From: Ruminococcus sp.
GTDB lineage: Bacteria; Bacillota; Clostridia; Oscillospirales; Acutalibacteraceae
Direction: 5' to 3'
Length of the DNA: 64,000 nt
Assembly (NCBI GenBank): GCA_017411385.1
Contig: JAFQQF010000018.1
Location: forward strand, 1 to 64,000
In this document: positions 41,757 through 51,568 of the stretch, in pieces
Numbering within the stretch: position 1 is the first letter of the stretch
How the letters are laid out: each line of letters starts with the position of its first letter
Made by a program: the position numbers and the translations under genes
The notes under the pieces: model-generated
The model's input: the letters and a program-made list of their open reading frames with translations, nothing else
What the model was told of the DNA's origin: nothing
Databases searched by the model: none

Positions 41757-44005
41757 GTACATCTGAAAATACAACAAACAACATCTATACAATTCAAGAA
41801 AATAATCATGAGGATTGTACCAATATGATTCATTACCACGACTACGAGGAGCTCACCAAGCTTATTAAGGACAGCGGTCTGAAGATAGAGCGTGAAAGAA
41901 TTGATAAAGCCTACGAGTATGCCTTTGAGGCTCACAAGGACCAACGCCGTATCTCCGGTCTTCCTTATATTCTCCATCCTGTGTCGGTTGCTTACATCCT
42001 TGTTAAACTCGGTATGGATACAGATTCCATTATTGCGGCGTTGCTGCACGATGTTGTTGAAGATACAGAAATAACCCTAGAACAGATTTCAAAGGAGTTC
42101 GGCTCTGATATAGCTCTGCTTATTGATGGACTCACAAAGCTTTCCAAAATCAAATATTCTAACCGTGAGGAGCATCAGGCGGAAAACCTCAGGAAAATGC
42201 TCATTGCTATGAGCAACGATATCCGTGTTATCATCATCAAGCTTGCTGACCGCTTGCATAACCTTCGCACCATTGACTGTATGCGTGAGCAGAAACAGCG
42301 TGATATAGCATTGGAAACAATGGAGGTCTATGCTCCCATTGCTCATCGCCTTGGTATTACTGCTGTCAAGGAGGAGATGGAGGACCTTTCCCTTCGTTAC
42401 CTTGACCCTGTAGGCTATGCTGAAATTGAAGCAGCTCTCAATGAAACTGCAGGTGACCGCGAACCTTTCATTGCTGACCTTAAAGCAGAAATTCTTGAGC
42501 GGAGCCGTGATGTTATTGATGATATTTATATAAGCGGCAGAGTCAAGAGCATTCACAGCATCTACCGTAAAACCTTTATGAAGGGTAAAACTATCGAGGA
42601 AATCTACGATATTTTTGCTGTTCGTGTTATTGTAAATACCCTGACCGATTGCTATAACGTGCTTGGCTTAATCCACGATATTTATAAACCCATACCCAAT
42701 CGCTTCAAAGACTATATTTCCACTCCAAAGCCTAATATGTACCAATCCTTGCACACTACAGTTGTCAGCCACAGAGGTATTCCCTTTGAGGTTCAGATTC
42801 GAACTTGGGATATGCATCATACCGCTGAGTACGGTATCGCGGCTCATTGGAAGTACAAAGCAGGTGTAGGCTCAAAGGATGGCGACTCTCTCGATGACCA
42901 CCTTACATGGGTTAGAAAAATTCTTGAAACTCAGAAGGACTCTGTTGATGCCACCGACATTGTCAGCACAATCAAAACCGACCTCAACCCCAACGAGGTA
43001 TTTGTATTTACCCCCAAGGGCGATGTTATCAATCTGCCTGCAGGCTCAACGGTAATCGACTTAGCTTACGCTATCCATTCTGCCGTTGGTAACAGTATGG
43101 TGGGTGCTAAGGTTGACCGCCGTATTGTACCCATTGACTATCCTCTGAAAACCGGTGAGATTGTTGAGATTCTCACTCAGAAGGAAGCACAGGGTCCCAA
43201 GCGTGACTGGCTGAAGATTGTACGCACCTCTGAAGCAAGAAGTAAAATCCGTTCTTGGTTCAAAAAGGAAAAGAGAGAAGAGAATATTGCAGAAGGCAAA
43301 TCGGAGTTTGAACGTGAGCTTAAAAAGAACTCAATCCAGATTCCCGAGGAGGAGCTTGCAGAATTTCTCACTAAGGTTAACTTGAAGATACAGGTTAACT
43401 CCTTGGATGACTTCTATGCTGCTATCGGCTACGGCGGTATCCAGCTGTGGAAGATTATGCCCAGAATTCGCGATCTTTACCAGAAGCTGTATGTTAAAAC
43501 TAGCACTGAGCAAGTACCTGCAAACATTACAGATACACAGAAACGCAAAAAGGTTGGCTCAGGTGTTATCGTCGAGGGTATGGACGACGTGCTCATCAAG
43601 TTCTCCCGTTGCTGTAACCCTGTGCCCGGTGACGATATTGTCGGCTTTATTACCCGTGGTTACGGTGTTTCAATTCATAACTGTAACTGTAAGAACGTGC
43701 CTGAAGATATTTCGAAGGCAGAAGAGCCTGACCGTTGGGTGAGTGCTCATTGGGAAAGCTCAGTCCGCGAGGTGTTCCAGACCAGTCTGGAGATTATCGG
43801 TATGGACAGAACCGGCTTCCTTGCAGACGTGTCAAACCAGCTTTCTGCAATGCACATTATGATTCGTACTCTTAACTGCCGCGAGCTTCCCGGCGGTATT
43901 GGTGTTATTAATGTAACCATTGATGTTACAGATACAGGTCACTTAAAGACTGTAATTGCCCGACTCAATACCATCAGCGGTATTACATCAGTAACAAGAA
44001 AATAA
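41753..44005 (+). CDS. relA: RelA/SpoT bifunctional (p)ppGpp synthetase/hydrolase
   Basis: 750 residues. HD hydrolase domain (HPVSVAYIL, LHDVVEDTE), synthetase domain (about 240-350; YISTPKPNMYQSLHTT), TGS domain (VFVFTPKGDVINLPAGSTV split), a C-terminal Cys motif (FSRCCNPVPGDDIVG) and ACT. An intact HD motif suggests both activities. The ATG at 41753 is 7 bp after GGAGG; the GTG two codons upstream falls in that site. Confidence 0.96.
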   Translation: MSTSENTTNNIYTIQENNHEDCTNMIHYHDYEELTKLIKDSGLKIERERIDKAYEYAFEAHKDQRRISGLPYILHPVSVAYILVKLGMDTDSIIAALLHDVVEDTEITLEQISKEFGSDIALLIDGLTKLSKIKYSNREEHQAENLRKMLIAMSNDIRVIIIKLADRLHNLRTIDCMREQKQRDIALETMEVYAPIAHRLGITAVKEEMEDLSLRYLDPVGYAEIEAALNETAGDREPFIADLKAEILERSRDVIDDIYISGRVKSIHSIYRKTFMKGKTIEEIYDIFAVRVIVNTLTDCYNVLGLIHDIYKPIPNRFKDYISTPKPNMYQSLHTTVVSHRGIPFEVQIRTWDMHHTAEYGIAAHWKYKAGVGSKDGDSLDDHLTWVRKILETQKDSVDATDIVSTIKTDLNPNEVFVFTPKGDVINLPAGSTVIDLAYAIHSAVGNSMVGAKVDRRIVPIDYPLKTGEIVEILTQKEAQGPKRDWLKIVRTSEARSKIRSWFKKEKREENIAEGKSEFERELKKNSIQIPEEELAEFLTKVNLKIQVNSLDDFYAAIGYGGIQLWKIMPRIRDLYQKLYVKTSTEQVPANITDTQKRKKVGSGVIVEGMDDVLIKFSRCCNPVPGDDIVGFITRGYGVSIHNCNCKNVPEDISKAEEPDRWVSAHWESSVREVFQTSLEIIGMDRTGFLADVSNQLSAMHIMIRTLNCRELPGGIGVINVTIDVTDTGHLKTVIARLNTISGITSVTRK

Positions 44006-44020
44006 TAAGAGGAAAAGTAT

Positions 44021-44476
44021 ATGAAAGCAGTAATTCAGCGTGTGGCAGAGGCATCTGTCACAGTAGATGAAAAAGTTATAGGAAAAATCGAAAAAGGCTT
44101 CCTTATTCTTCTGGGCGTAGAAAAGGGAGATGATAAAACAGAGGCACAGGTTCTTTCTAAGAAAATAGCCGGACTTCGTGTTTTCTGTGATGAACAGGAT
44201 AAAATGAATCTTTCTCTTTCAGATATAGGCGGGGGTGTTCTTGTAATTTCTAATTTTACCCTCTGTGCAGATTGCAGAAAGGGCAGACGCCCGAGCTTTG
44301 ACAATGCGGCAAGACCCGACAGTGCTCTGGAGCTTTATGAATACTTTTGCGAGTGTATGAAATCAAACGGCATAGAGCAGATTGAAAGGGGAAAATTCGG
44401 TGCCGATATGAAGGTAAGCCTTCTTAACGACGGACCCGTAACTCTTATTATTGACTCTAAGGAGCTCTCACGATGA
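44021..44476 (+). CDS. dtd: D-aminoacyl-tRNA deacylase
   Basis: 151 residues. [17 protein letters not shown] and the cross-subunit [10 protein letters not shown] motif are typical. It removes D-amino acids from tRNA. Overlaps the next start in ATGA. It commonly follows relA in Firmicutes. Confidence 0.96.
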   Translation: MKAVIQRVAEASVTVDEKVIGKIEKGFLILLGVEKGDDKTEAQVLSKKIAGLRVFCDEQDKMNLSLSDIGGGVLVISNFTLCADCRKGRRPSFDNAARPDSALELYEYFCECMKSNGIEQIERGKFGADMKVSLLNDGPVTLIIDSKELSR

Positions 44477-45108
44477 TTACTGTCAAAACCTTTCCTTTGG
44501 GAATGCTCTCTACCAACACATATCTGATTACAGATAATTTTACAGGTAAAAGTGCACTTGTGGACCCTGCCTGCAAGGATGAAAGACTCACCAAGGAACT
44601 TTTGTCCCTTGGCAAGGATAAGCTTCAGTATATTCTCCTGACTCACGGCCACTTTGACCACATCGGCGGAGTAGACGCTTACTCTCAGATGTTTTCAGCA
44701 AAGGTTGTCATTTCTTCCAAGGATGAGGCTTTTCTTAACGATAACAGCCTTAACCTTTCCTGTTTGTTGGGAGCATCACAGCTAAAGCCCCTAAAAGCAG
44801 ATATAACCCTTAATGACGGCGACGAGCTTACCTTAGGAGAAAGCAAATTCACCTTTTTGCTAACTCCCGGACATACAATGGGAAGCGGTTGCTTTGTCTT
44901 TGGTGAAGACAGAGTGATTTTCTCAGGCGATACTCTTTTTTATCATTCCATGGGTAGGGTGGATTTTCCAACTTCTAATCCCTCAGATATGAAAAACTCT
45001 CTAAAAAAGCTTTCAAAGCTTCAGGGAGATTTTACGGTATATCCGGGACACGACCGCTTTACAACACTATCAGAAGAACGCAAGTCCAATCCTTATTTTG
45101 CTGATTGA
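44473..45108 (+). CDS. MBL-fold metallohydrolase (glyoxalase II-like)
   Basis: 211 residues. The metal motif [10 protein letters not shown], then [15 protein letters not shown] and PGHD give the zinc ligands. The group is often annotated hydroxyacylglutathione hydrolase, but Clostridia lack glutathione as a rule, so the substrate is uncertain. Translationally coupled to dtd. Confidence 0.9.
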   Translation: MITVKTFPLGMLSTNTYLITDNFTGKSALVDPACKDERLTKELLSLGKDKLQYILLTHGHFDHIGGVDAYSQMFSAKVVISSKDEAFLNDNSLNLSCLLGASQLKPLKADITLNDGDELTLGESKFTFLLTPGHTMGSGCFVFGEDRVIFSGDTLFYHSMGRVDFPTSNPSDMKNSLKKLSKLQGDFTVYPGHDRFTTLSEERKSNPYFAD

Positions 45109-45127
45109 CTTGTAAACATTTGAATTT

Positions 45128-46570
45128 ATGAATTTATACACAGTAAATCACTCATATCATTATGAACTTGAAAATTTAACACGTGCTTTCTTTCCTAACG
45201 AAAAGCTGAATGTTATCAAATCAGATGTAGTCTTTGATGTTTTGGAAGCACCATACATCCTCACCGAGTATTCAGATGTTCTCTCGGTAACTGTAGCATT
45301 TAATGATTTTTCCAAAACTCTCAGCGAAAAATCCGGAACACCTGACGATGAGCTTGCAATGGCAACTCTGTTGTACAAGCTCTTGAGTGAACTCACAGGT
45401 GTTTCTCTTTCTTGGGGACTTCTCACAGGAGTCCGCCCAATTAAGCTTTTCAGAAAGCTCAGTCAGCAAATGGGAGAGGAGAAGGCTCAGGCTTATTTCA
45501 GAGAAAAGCTTCTGGTGTCAGAGGAAAAAACAAGCCTTGCAAAGCATACCTGCTCAAAAGAGCAGAAACTTCTCGACTTATCAAGGAACGATTCCTTCAG
45601 CCTTTATATTTCCATTCCCTTTTGTCCCACAAGGTGCAGTTATTGCTCCTTTGTATCACAGTCGGTTGAAAAAGCAAAGCACCTCATAAACCCTTACGTA
45701 GACCTTCTTTGCAAAGAAATTGCGGTTACCGGCAAAATCGCAAGAGATTTGAAGCTCAGACTTGAAACGGTCTATATAGGCGGAGGCACTCCCACAACTC
45801 TTGAACCACACCACCTTTCTCAGCTGCTCAAAGCTGTTAGGGACAACTTTGATATGTCAACCTGCCGTGAGTTTACCGTGGAGGCAGGCAGACCTGATAC
45901 CATAACTGAGGCAAAGCTTATAGCCCTTCTTGAAGGCGGATGTGACCGTTTGAGTGTTAACCCGCAGACTCTCAGCAATGAAATTCTTTGTAATATCGGC
46001 AGACAACACACCGTTGAGGATTTTTATTCCTCCTTTGAACTTGCACGTAAAGTCGGATTTAAGCATATAAACACCGACCTTATTGCAGGGCTTCCGGGTG
46101 ATACTCCCGAAAATTTCGCAAAAACTATGGAGGGAATATGCAGCCTTTCTCCCGAAAGCGTCACTGTCCATACCCTTTCCATGAAGCGAAGCTCAAGACT
46201 CACAGAAGAAAATATGCAGATAATGCGAGAAGATACCAAGGCGGTGTCGAAAATGCTCACAACTGCATACAGCTCTCTTTCTGATGATGGCTTTTTCCCT
46301 TATTATCTTTACCGTCAGAGTAAGATGGTAGGCAATATGGAAAACACAGGTTGGTCAAAGGAAGGCTTCGAAGGCCTTTACAACGTCTACATTATGGATG
46401 AAACCCACACCATCCTTGCCTGCGGTGCAGGAGCTGTCACAAAACTTAAAGACCCCTTTTCTGATAGGATTGAACGTATATTTAATTTCAAATATCCATA
46501 TGAATATAATGCACGTTTTGAGGAACTGATTAATCGCAAGGCTGCCATCGCTCCTTTTTACAAGCAATAA
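45128..46570 (+). CDS. hemZ: HemZ-type coproporphyrinogen dehydrogenase-like radical SAM enzyme
   Basis: 480 residues. The radical SAM cluster motif CPTRCSYC lies near residue 169, and YIGGGTPTTL and DLIAGLPGDT are HemN-family signatures. The roughly 160-residue N-terminal extension is typical of HemZ. Other haem synthesis genes are absent here, so a different radical SAM activity is possible. The ribosome site is poor. Confidence 0.85.
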   Translation: MNLYTVNHSYHYELENLTRAFFPNEKLNVIKSDVVFDVLEAPYILTEYSDVLSVTVAFNDFSKTLSEKSGTPDDELAMATLLYKLLSELTGVSLSWGLLTGVRPIKLFRKLSQQMGEEKAQAYFREKLLVSEEKTSLAKHTCSKEQKLLDLSRNDSFSLYISIPFCPTRCSYCSFVSQSVEKAKHLINPYVDLLCKEIAVTGKIARDLKLRLETVYIGGGTPTTLEPHHLSQLLKAVRDNFDMSTCREFTVEAGRPDTITEAKLIALLEGGCDRLSVNPQTLSNEILCNIGRQHTVEDFYSSFELARKVGFKHINTDLIAGLPGDTPENFAKTMEGICSLSPESVTVHTLSMKRSSRLTEENMQIMREDTKAVSKMLTTAYSSLSDDGFFPYYLYRQSKMVGNMENTGWSKEGFEGLYNVYIMDETHTILACGAGAVTKLKDPFSDRIERIFNFKYPYEYNARFEELINRKAAIAPFYKQ

Positions 46571-46574
46571 ATTC

Positions 46575-46591
46575 ATAGGAGGCAATCCTAT
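46575..46591 (+). promoter_or_regulatory. Hairpin that sequesters the spoVB-like ribosome site
   Basis: ATAGGA-GGCAA-TCCTAT: 6-bp perfect arms with a 5-nt loop, so that AGGAGG is partly paired. The ATG is 3 nt after the hairpin. Could reduce or time translation. Confidence 0.45.
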
Positions 46592-46593
46592 AA

Positions 46594-48360
46594 ATGATTG
46601 ATAATAAGACAAGGCAGAGGACTTCTTCGCAAAACTTCTTGAAAGGTGCTTTTGTTCTCACTCTTGGTATGATTGCCGTTAAGCTCTGCGGACTTGCCCA
46701 GAAGGTACTGCTCACAAATCTCTACTCTGAACTTGGGGGCAATTTTGCCGAATTCGGCACAGCGCTTTTTTCAAACGCCTACGAGCTGTATGTGCCCTTG
46801 TTCACCTTGGCAACCGTGGGCTTTCCTGTTGCTGTTTCCCGTCTTATATCAGAATCCTTTGCCAAAGAACGCTACAAGGATATAAAGCAGATATATAAAA
46901 TAGCAAAGCCTTTTTTCACCCTTACAGGTTTGCTTTGCTTTCTGCTTATGGTATTTGGAAGCTTTTTCTATATCCGATATATAAACTCACCTTATTCCTT
47001 GCCTGCAATGCTCATACTTTCGCCAACCATATTTTTTGGTTGCCTTGTGTCGATTTACAGAGGCTATTATGAAGGACTTCGGGATATGACTCCCACAGCT
47101 GTTTCCGAGGTGCTGGAGGCTTTCTCAAAAATCGCTGTAGGTGTGGTGCTGTCCTATGTTACGGTTCGTGTAGGTGTTCGTCAGTATAATTTAACCGGAA
47201 CTATTTTTTCTTTGTCGTTTAATACAACAGATGAGGCATATCGTACTCTTGTGTCAATTTCCGTAGCTGCTTCAATTTTTGGCATCACTATGGGAAGTGT
47301 CATAGCCTTTGTTTATCTGAGAATTCGTTTTGCTCTTCATAAGGGCGATGTTCCGAAGGAATACTATATAAACTCCGTCGAAGCTTACTCTAAAGCTGAA
47401 ACCTTCAGAAATATGCTCAGAACAGCCTTGCCTGTCGGGGTAGGTGCTCTTGTTATGAGCGTTTCAAGTACTATTGATGCTACGGTTATCCAAAGCTTAA
47501 TGTATAATATGGCAATTAATGAGCCTCAAGCTCTGATGTCTGAGTTTCACCACGTTCTTGATAAAGAAATATCAAGAGATAAAATTACAATCCATACCTG
47601 CATCTGGGGGTACTACAGTGCCTCAATCACCCTTTCCTCTCTTGTGGTGGCGGTTACTCAGGTGTTTGGTACCAGTGCTCTTCCAAACGTGACTAATGCA
47701 TACACAAAGGGTAATAAGGAGGAGCTTAAAGAAGCCATAGAAGCGGTTTTAAGGCTTACTACAATCTTTGCGTTTCCTTGTGCAATCGGATTATTTGTAC
47801 TTTCCGAGCCGATTTTGTCACTTGTCTATTCAGGCAACCCAAATATTTCTCGTTTTGGTGGGGAAGTGTTGCAGGTACTGGGCCTTAGTGTGATTTTCAC
47901 AGGAACAATAACCCCTGTTTGTGCTATGCTTCAGGGAATAGGTAAGGTAAAAAATACTATGTTTATCTATATTTTTGGTACCCTTACAAAAATTCTTGTG
48001 TCCTATCTCTTTGCAAGGAATGTTCAGATTAATATTACCGGTGCAGCAATAGGCTCATTAGTTTCAAATTTTCTTATGTGTTTGGTTGCTTTGTTTCTGC
48101 TTGTAAAATATACCCGCATAATGCCTAATTTTCTCTCCTCGGTGATTAAACCAATGGCAGGCGCTGTGCTTTGTGGCATTTGTGCATATCTGTTTTTCTA
48201 TAAGTTTAATATTAATTTGATGATTTCCATTGTGATTTCTGCCATATTCTATGTGCTCGTTTTGTTTATATTGCATACATTTACGCGAAATGAAATTTTA
48301 TTGCTCCCAAATGGTAAAAAAATTGTAATAATACTTGAAAAATTGCACTTAATAGGTTAA
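46594..48360 (+). CDS. SpoVB/MurJ-like lipid flippase (MVF/MATE fold)
   Basis: 588 residues with about 14 membrane helices, starting with the GAFVLTLGMIAVKLCGLAQK region and followed by PVAVSRLISE, a SpoVB-type motif. It may flip lipid-linked peptidoglycan precursors, including for spore cortex. Rather long for SpoVB (about 520); the extra part is a hydrophilic loop near 300-340. Followed by mazG, hup, rqcP and yabP, the Bacillus spoVT/spoVB-yab neighbourhood. Confidence 0.85.
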   Translation: MIDNKTRQRTSSQNFLKGAFVLTLGMIAVKLCGLAQKVLLTNLYSELGGNFAEFGTALFSNAYELYVPLFTLATVGFPVAVSRLISESFAKERYKDIKQIYKIAKPFFTLTGLLCFLLMVFGSFFYIRYINSPYSLPAMLILSPTIFFGCLVSIYRGYYEGLRDMTPTAVSEVLEAFSKIAVGVVLSYVTVRVGVRQYNLTGTIFSLSFNTTDEAYRTLVSISVAASIFGITMGSVIAFVYLRIRFALHKGDVPKEYYINSVEAYSKAETFRNMLRTALPVGVGALVMSVSSTIDATVIQSLMYNMAINEPQALMSEFHHVLDKEISRDKITIHTCIWGYYSASITLSSLVVAVTQVFGTSALPNVTNAYTKGNKEELKEAIEAVLRLTTIFAFPCAIGLFVLSEPILSLVYSGNPNISRFGGEVLQVLGLSVIFTGTITPVCAMLQGIGKVKNTMFIYIFGTLTKILVSYLFARNVQINITGAAIGSLVSNFLMCLVALFLLVKYTRIMPNFLSSVIKPMAGAVLCGICAYLFFYKFNINLMISIVISAIFYVLVLFILHTFTRNEILLLPNGKKIVIILEKLHLIG

Positions 48361-48409
48361 AATATATGATTGGAATGCGAAATTCTCAATTTTTTCGGAG
48401 GTAAAACAA

Positions 48410-49204
48410 GTGGATTTTCAGTTTAAAGATAATTACAATTTTAACGACCTTGTAAATATTATGAAAATCCTGCGCAAGCCCGGCGGCTGTCCTTGGGATG
48501 CAGAACAAACTCACAAAAGCATCCGTCGTGATTTTCTTGAAGAAACCTACGAAGCTATTGAAGCTATTGATACTGAGGATTCAGAGCTTCTCTGCGAGGA
48601 GCTCGGCGACGTGCTTCTTCAGGTCGTTTTCCATTCTCAGATTGAGCAGGATGCAGGCGGTTTTACTATCGACGAGGTTTGCGACGGCATCTGTAAAAAG
48701 CTCATTATCCGTCATCCCCACGTCTTTTCAGATGTAATTGCCGAAACTCCCGACAAGGTTTTAGAAAACTGGGATGCAATCAAAATGCAGACCAAGGAGC
48801 AAAAAAGCTACGCAGAAACCCTTAACAGCGTCAGTCACGCAATGCCGGCACTTATGCGTGCTCACAAGGTGCAGAAGAAGGCGGCTAAGTATGGCTTCGA
48901 TTGGGACGATGCAAGCGGTGCTTTATCAAAGCTTTCTGAGGAAGTATCTGAGCTTTCACAGGCAATAGGCGAGGGCAATCACGATTCCTGCTATGAGGAA
49001 TTAGGCGATGTGCTGTTCTCTGTAGTCAATGTTTCTCGTTTTATCGGTGTTGATCCCGAAGAATCCTTGGCTTCTTCCGTTGATAAATTTATCACTCGTT
49101 TTTCGGGTGTCGAATCCCTTGCCGCAGAACGTGGCATAAATATGAAAGAGGCTTCTCTTGCTGAGCTTGATGCTCTGTGGGACGAAGTGAAGAACACTAA
49201 ATAA
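48410..49204 (+). CDS. mazG: Nucleoside triphosphate pyrophosphohydrolase MazG
   Basis: 264 residues, two MazG domains. The first has GGCPWDAEQTH and EETYEAIEAI plus EELGDVLLQVVFHSQ; the second has KLSEEVSEL and EELGDVLFSVVN. It hydrolyses NTPs, probably house-cleaning. GTG start with CGGAGG 10 bp upstream. It lacks the N-terminal methylase domain of Bacillus YabN. Confidence 0.96.
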   Translation: MDFQFKDNYNFNDLVNIMKILRKPGGCPWDAEQTHKSIRRDFLEETYEAIEAIDTEDSELLCEELGDVLLQVVFHSQIEQDAGGFTIDEVCDGICKKLIIRHPHVFSDVIAETPDKVLENWDAIKMQTKEQKSYAETLNSVSHAMPALMRAHKVQKKAAKYGFDWDDASGALSKLSEEVSELSQAIGEGNHDSCYEELGDVLFSVVNVSRFIGVDPEESLASSVDKFITRFSGVESLAAERGINMKEASLAELDALWDEVKNTK

Positions 49205-49288
49205 TAAAGGACAAGCTGATTGTCCCCGTAAAGATGTTATTTATCGGCTAAGCCGACTAAAATAAAAAATATTAATGGAGGTTCAATT

Positions 49289-49564
49289 ATGAACAAGACT
49301 GAGTTAGTTGCAGCAGTTGCTGCAAAGAGTGGCATTTCCAAGAAGGACGCTGACAAGGCTGTTGCAGCAGTTCTCGACACAATCGTAGAGTCCATCGTTG
49401 CAGGCGAGAAGGTTGCTCTCGTTGGCTTCGGTACATTCGAGCAGAGAACAAGAAATGCAAGAACAGGTTGCGACCCCAGAACAAACGCTAAGATTGAGAT
49501 TCCTGCTTCCAAGGTTCCTGCATTCAAGGCTGGCAAGGCATTTAAGGACGCTGTAAACAAGTAA
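49289..49564 (+). CDS. hup: HU family DNA-binding protein
   Basis: 91 residues. MNKTELVAAVAAKSG start and GFGTFEQRTRNARTG arm region; small basic nucleoid protein. Own terminator follows at 49574. ATGGAGG upstream. Confidence 0.97.
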   Translation: MNKTELVAAVAAKSGISKKDADKAVAAVLDTIVESIVAGEKVALVGFGTFEQRTRNARTGCDPRTNAKIEIPASKVPAFKAGKAFKDAVNK

Positions 49565-49573
49565 TTTGTTTAG

Positions 49574-49606
49574 ATGGGCATACACCTGTATGCCCATTAT
49601 TTTTTT
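49574..49606 (+). terminator. Terminator of hup
   Basis: ATGGGCATAC/GTATGCCCAT 10-bp stem, ACCT loop, T7 run. An in-frame ATG at 49574 lies in the stem and is not a gene start. Confidence 0.9.
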
Positions 49607-49624
49607 GTAAAATATGGAGGAAAT

Positions 49625-49864
49625 ATGAGATTAGATAAATACCTGAAGGTTTCCCGACTTATTAAGCGCAGAACAGTTGCTTCAGAGGCTTGTGCCGCAG
49701 GCAAGGTATCCGTAAACTCAAGAGTTCAGAAGGCTTCCTATGATGTAAAGGTAGGAGATGTTATCGAGCTTACGTTTGGTGAAAAAGTTTTAAAGGTTCA
49801 GGTGGTGTCCGTTTTGGAGCATGTCCGTAAGGAAGATGCGGACGCAATGTATAAACCTGTGTAA
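49625..49864 (+). CDS. rqcP: S4-domain RNA-binding protein RqcP (YabO)
   Basis: 79 residues, a lone S4 domain: MRLDKYLKVSRLIKRRTVA start and AGKVSVN. In Bacillus RqcP helps RqcH add alanine tails during rescue of stalled ribosomes. ATG 49625 follows GGAGGAAAT. It precedes yabP, as in Bacillus. Confidence 0.93.
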   Translation: MRLDKYLKVSRLIKRRTVASEACAAGKVSVNSRVQKASYDVKVGDVIELTFGEKVLKVQVVSVLEHVRKEDADAMYKPV

Positions 49865-49918
49865 TATAACCCGTTACCCTCGAATATAATAAAACGAATA
49901 CTGTGTTCGGAGGTAACT

Positions 49919-50191
49919 ATGCAGGAAAATTCACCCTTTCAGACACACTCTCTATCTCTCGAAAACAGAGAGCTTCTTTCACTTACAGGTGTTCTGGATG
50001 TAACAGGCTTTGATGAAGAAACAATAAACCTTAAAACTCCCATGGGCACATTGATTGTCAAGGGAAACTCCCTTCATATCAACCATCTTTCGCTAGATAC
50101 GGGTGAGGTTTCTGTTGACGGCAGAATTAACTCCCTGCAATATCTTGGCGATACCCGTCAGAAGGGAATTATGTCTAAGCTTTTCAGGTGA
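49919..50191 (+). CDS. yabP: Sporulation protein YabP
   Basis: 90 residues. LSLENRELLSLTGVLDVTGFDEE and LIVKGNSLHINHLSLDTGEVSVDG regions match YabP. Needed for sporulation in Bacillus. Three bases separate it from yabQ. Confidence 0.95.
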   Translation: MQENSPFQTHSLSLENRELLSLTGVLDVTGFDEETINLKTPMGTLIVKGNSLHINHLSLDTGEVSVDGRINSLQYLGDTRQKGIMSKLFR

Positions 50192-50194
50192 TAT

Positions 50195-50686
50195 ATGGAG
50201 TATACTGTTTCTGACCAGCTTCTGACTTTTTCCTGTGCTGTTTTGTGTGGCGCTTGCCTCGGTGTGTTTTATGAGGTGTTAAGACTTTTTCGTGAGCTGG
50301 TATATCACAAAAAATCCGTTGTAATATTTTGCGATATTCTGTTTATGCTTGTGTGTGCTTTTGCGTCTGTGCTATTCAGCATTTGCTATTCAAGGGGCAA
50401 CACTCGTTATTTTACAGTCGCAGGTGAGGCTTTAGGGCTTCTGGCAGTCAGGTTTACTCTTGGAGCTGTTAACATAAGATTTTTTCTTCCGCTTATGCGT
50501 AATATTTTGAAAAAATGCAGAAAGTTTGCAGGAAATATGGGAAAAACTCTAAAAAAACTCTTGCAAGGATGCGGTAATATATTGTATAATATACATAGGA
50601 AGAAAGCATCATCGACAGATGATAATGCTCAAAATAAATCCAAAGAACGAGGTAAACGGAATCATGGAGTTAAAACTGCTGAGTAA
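50195..50686 (+). CDS. yabQ: Spore cortex biosynthesis protein YabQ
   Basis: 163 residues, about four membrane segments in the first 110 and a basic tail of about 45. G-x-C-LGVFYEVLRLFRE near residue 20-37 is typical of YabQ, which localises to the forespore outer membrane and is needed for cortex. The end overlaps divIC. Confidence 0.93.
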   Translation: MEYTVSDQLLTFSCAVLCGACLGVFYEVLRLFRELVYHKKSVVIFCDILFMLVCAFASVLFSICYSRGNTRYFTVAGEALGLLAVRFTLGAVNIRFFLPLMRNILKKCRKFAGNMGKTLKKLLQGCGNILYNIHRKKASSTDDNAQNKSKERGKRNHGVKTAE

Positions 50687-50981
50687 TAAGAAAAAGAAAC
50701 ATCCTCTGCGGTATATCGCTCTTGGTGCCGTTATTTTTATTTTTCTGATAAGCTCATTTGTGACTATTGCCACTACCAACAAGCACATTGCCGAAAAGCA
50801 AAAGGAGCTTGATGCTATCAGAAATGAAATCCGAATTCAAGAAATCAAAAACGCTGAGCTTGAGCATGTGCTCAATTATTCAGACGAAGAATATCTAGCG
50901 TATGTAATCAGCAAGGCTCACACCGACCTTGATTATGTCAGACAAGGCGAGCGTGTATTTGTTAATTCTGCAGGCAACTGA
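50664..50981 (+). CDS. divIC: Septum formation initiator DivIC/FtsB
   Basis: 105 residues. Membrane helix at about 17-36, then a coiled coil (about 38-70) and YVISKAHTDLDYVRQGE end. Partners FtsL and DivIB in the divisome. ATG 50664 was preferred over an upstream in-frame ATG at 50619 because GAGG is nearby and the charged N-terminus fits the family. Confidence 0.9.
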   Translation: MELKLLSNKKKKHPLRYIALGAVIFIFLISSFVTIATTNKHIAEKQKELDAIRNEIRIQEIKNAELEHVLNYSDEEYLAYVISKAHTDLDYVRQGERVFVNSAGN

Positions 50982-51026
50982 TTATTCCTGCTTTAGTTAA
51001 ATTCTATTAATCAGAAAAGGAAAAGT

Positions 51027-51536
51027 ATGAAACCGGAAATTGGACAGATTTACGAAGGAAAAATCACAAGTATCACAAACTTTGGAGCATTCGTCTCCCT
51101 GCCTGACGGCCCTGACGGTATGGTTCATATCTCAGAGGTTTCCGACCGCTTTGTAAAGGATATTCACGATGTCTGCAATGTGGGAGATACCGTTAAGGTT
51201 AAGGTAATCTCTATTGCCGAAAACGGCAAGATTGCCTTGTCAATCAAGCAGACAATCGAGCGCCCCCAGCGCGTACAGAAGGATGAGTCCTCTGACAAGC
51301 AGGATAGACCTTTCCAGCGTAAAGCACCTCAGAAGACCTCTCAACCAAAGAAGACGGCTCCGCCTCCTGTGTTTTACCCTGACGGTGTGTGGGAGGAGCA
51401 GATATCCTCTAATCAGGATTTTGAGGATATGATGTCAAAATTCAAGAAGTCAAGCCAGGACCGTATGTCTGACTTAAAGCGTGGCGGTGAGTCCCGCGGA
51501 TACAGTCGCCGAGGCAACGGCTCAGGCAGAAAATAA
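51027..51536 (+). CDS. yabR: S1-domain RNA-binding protein YabR
   Basis: 169 residues. S1 domain in about 1-75 (GQIYEGKITSITNFGAFVSL split, DGMVHISEVS), then a Lys/Gln/Pro-rich linker and a C-terminal RGG-like basic tail (RGGESRGYSRRG). Likely binds RNA or ribosomes. Follows divIC, completing the yabO-P-Q-divIC-yabR order. Confidence 0.92.
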   Translation: MKPEIGQIYEGKITSITNFGAFVSLPDGPDGMVHISEVSDRFVKDIHDVCNVGDTVKVKVISIAENGKIALSIKQTIERPQRVQKDESSDKQDRPFQRKAPQKTSQPKKTAPPPVFYPDGVWEEQISSNQDFEDMMSKFKKSSQDRMSDLKRGGESRGYSRRGNGSGRK

Positions 51537-51568
51537 AACATAATATTTAACTCAAAGGAGGTACCTGT

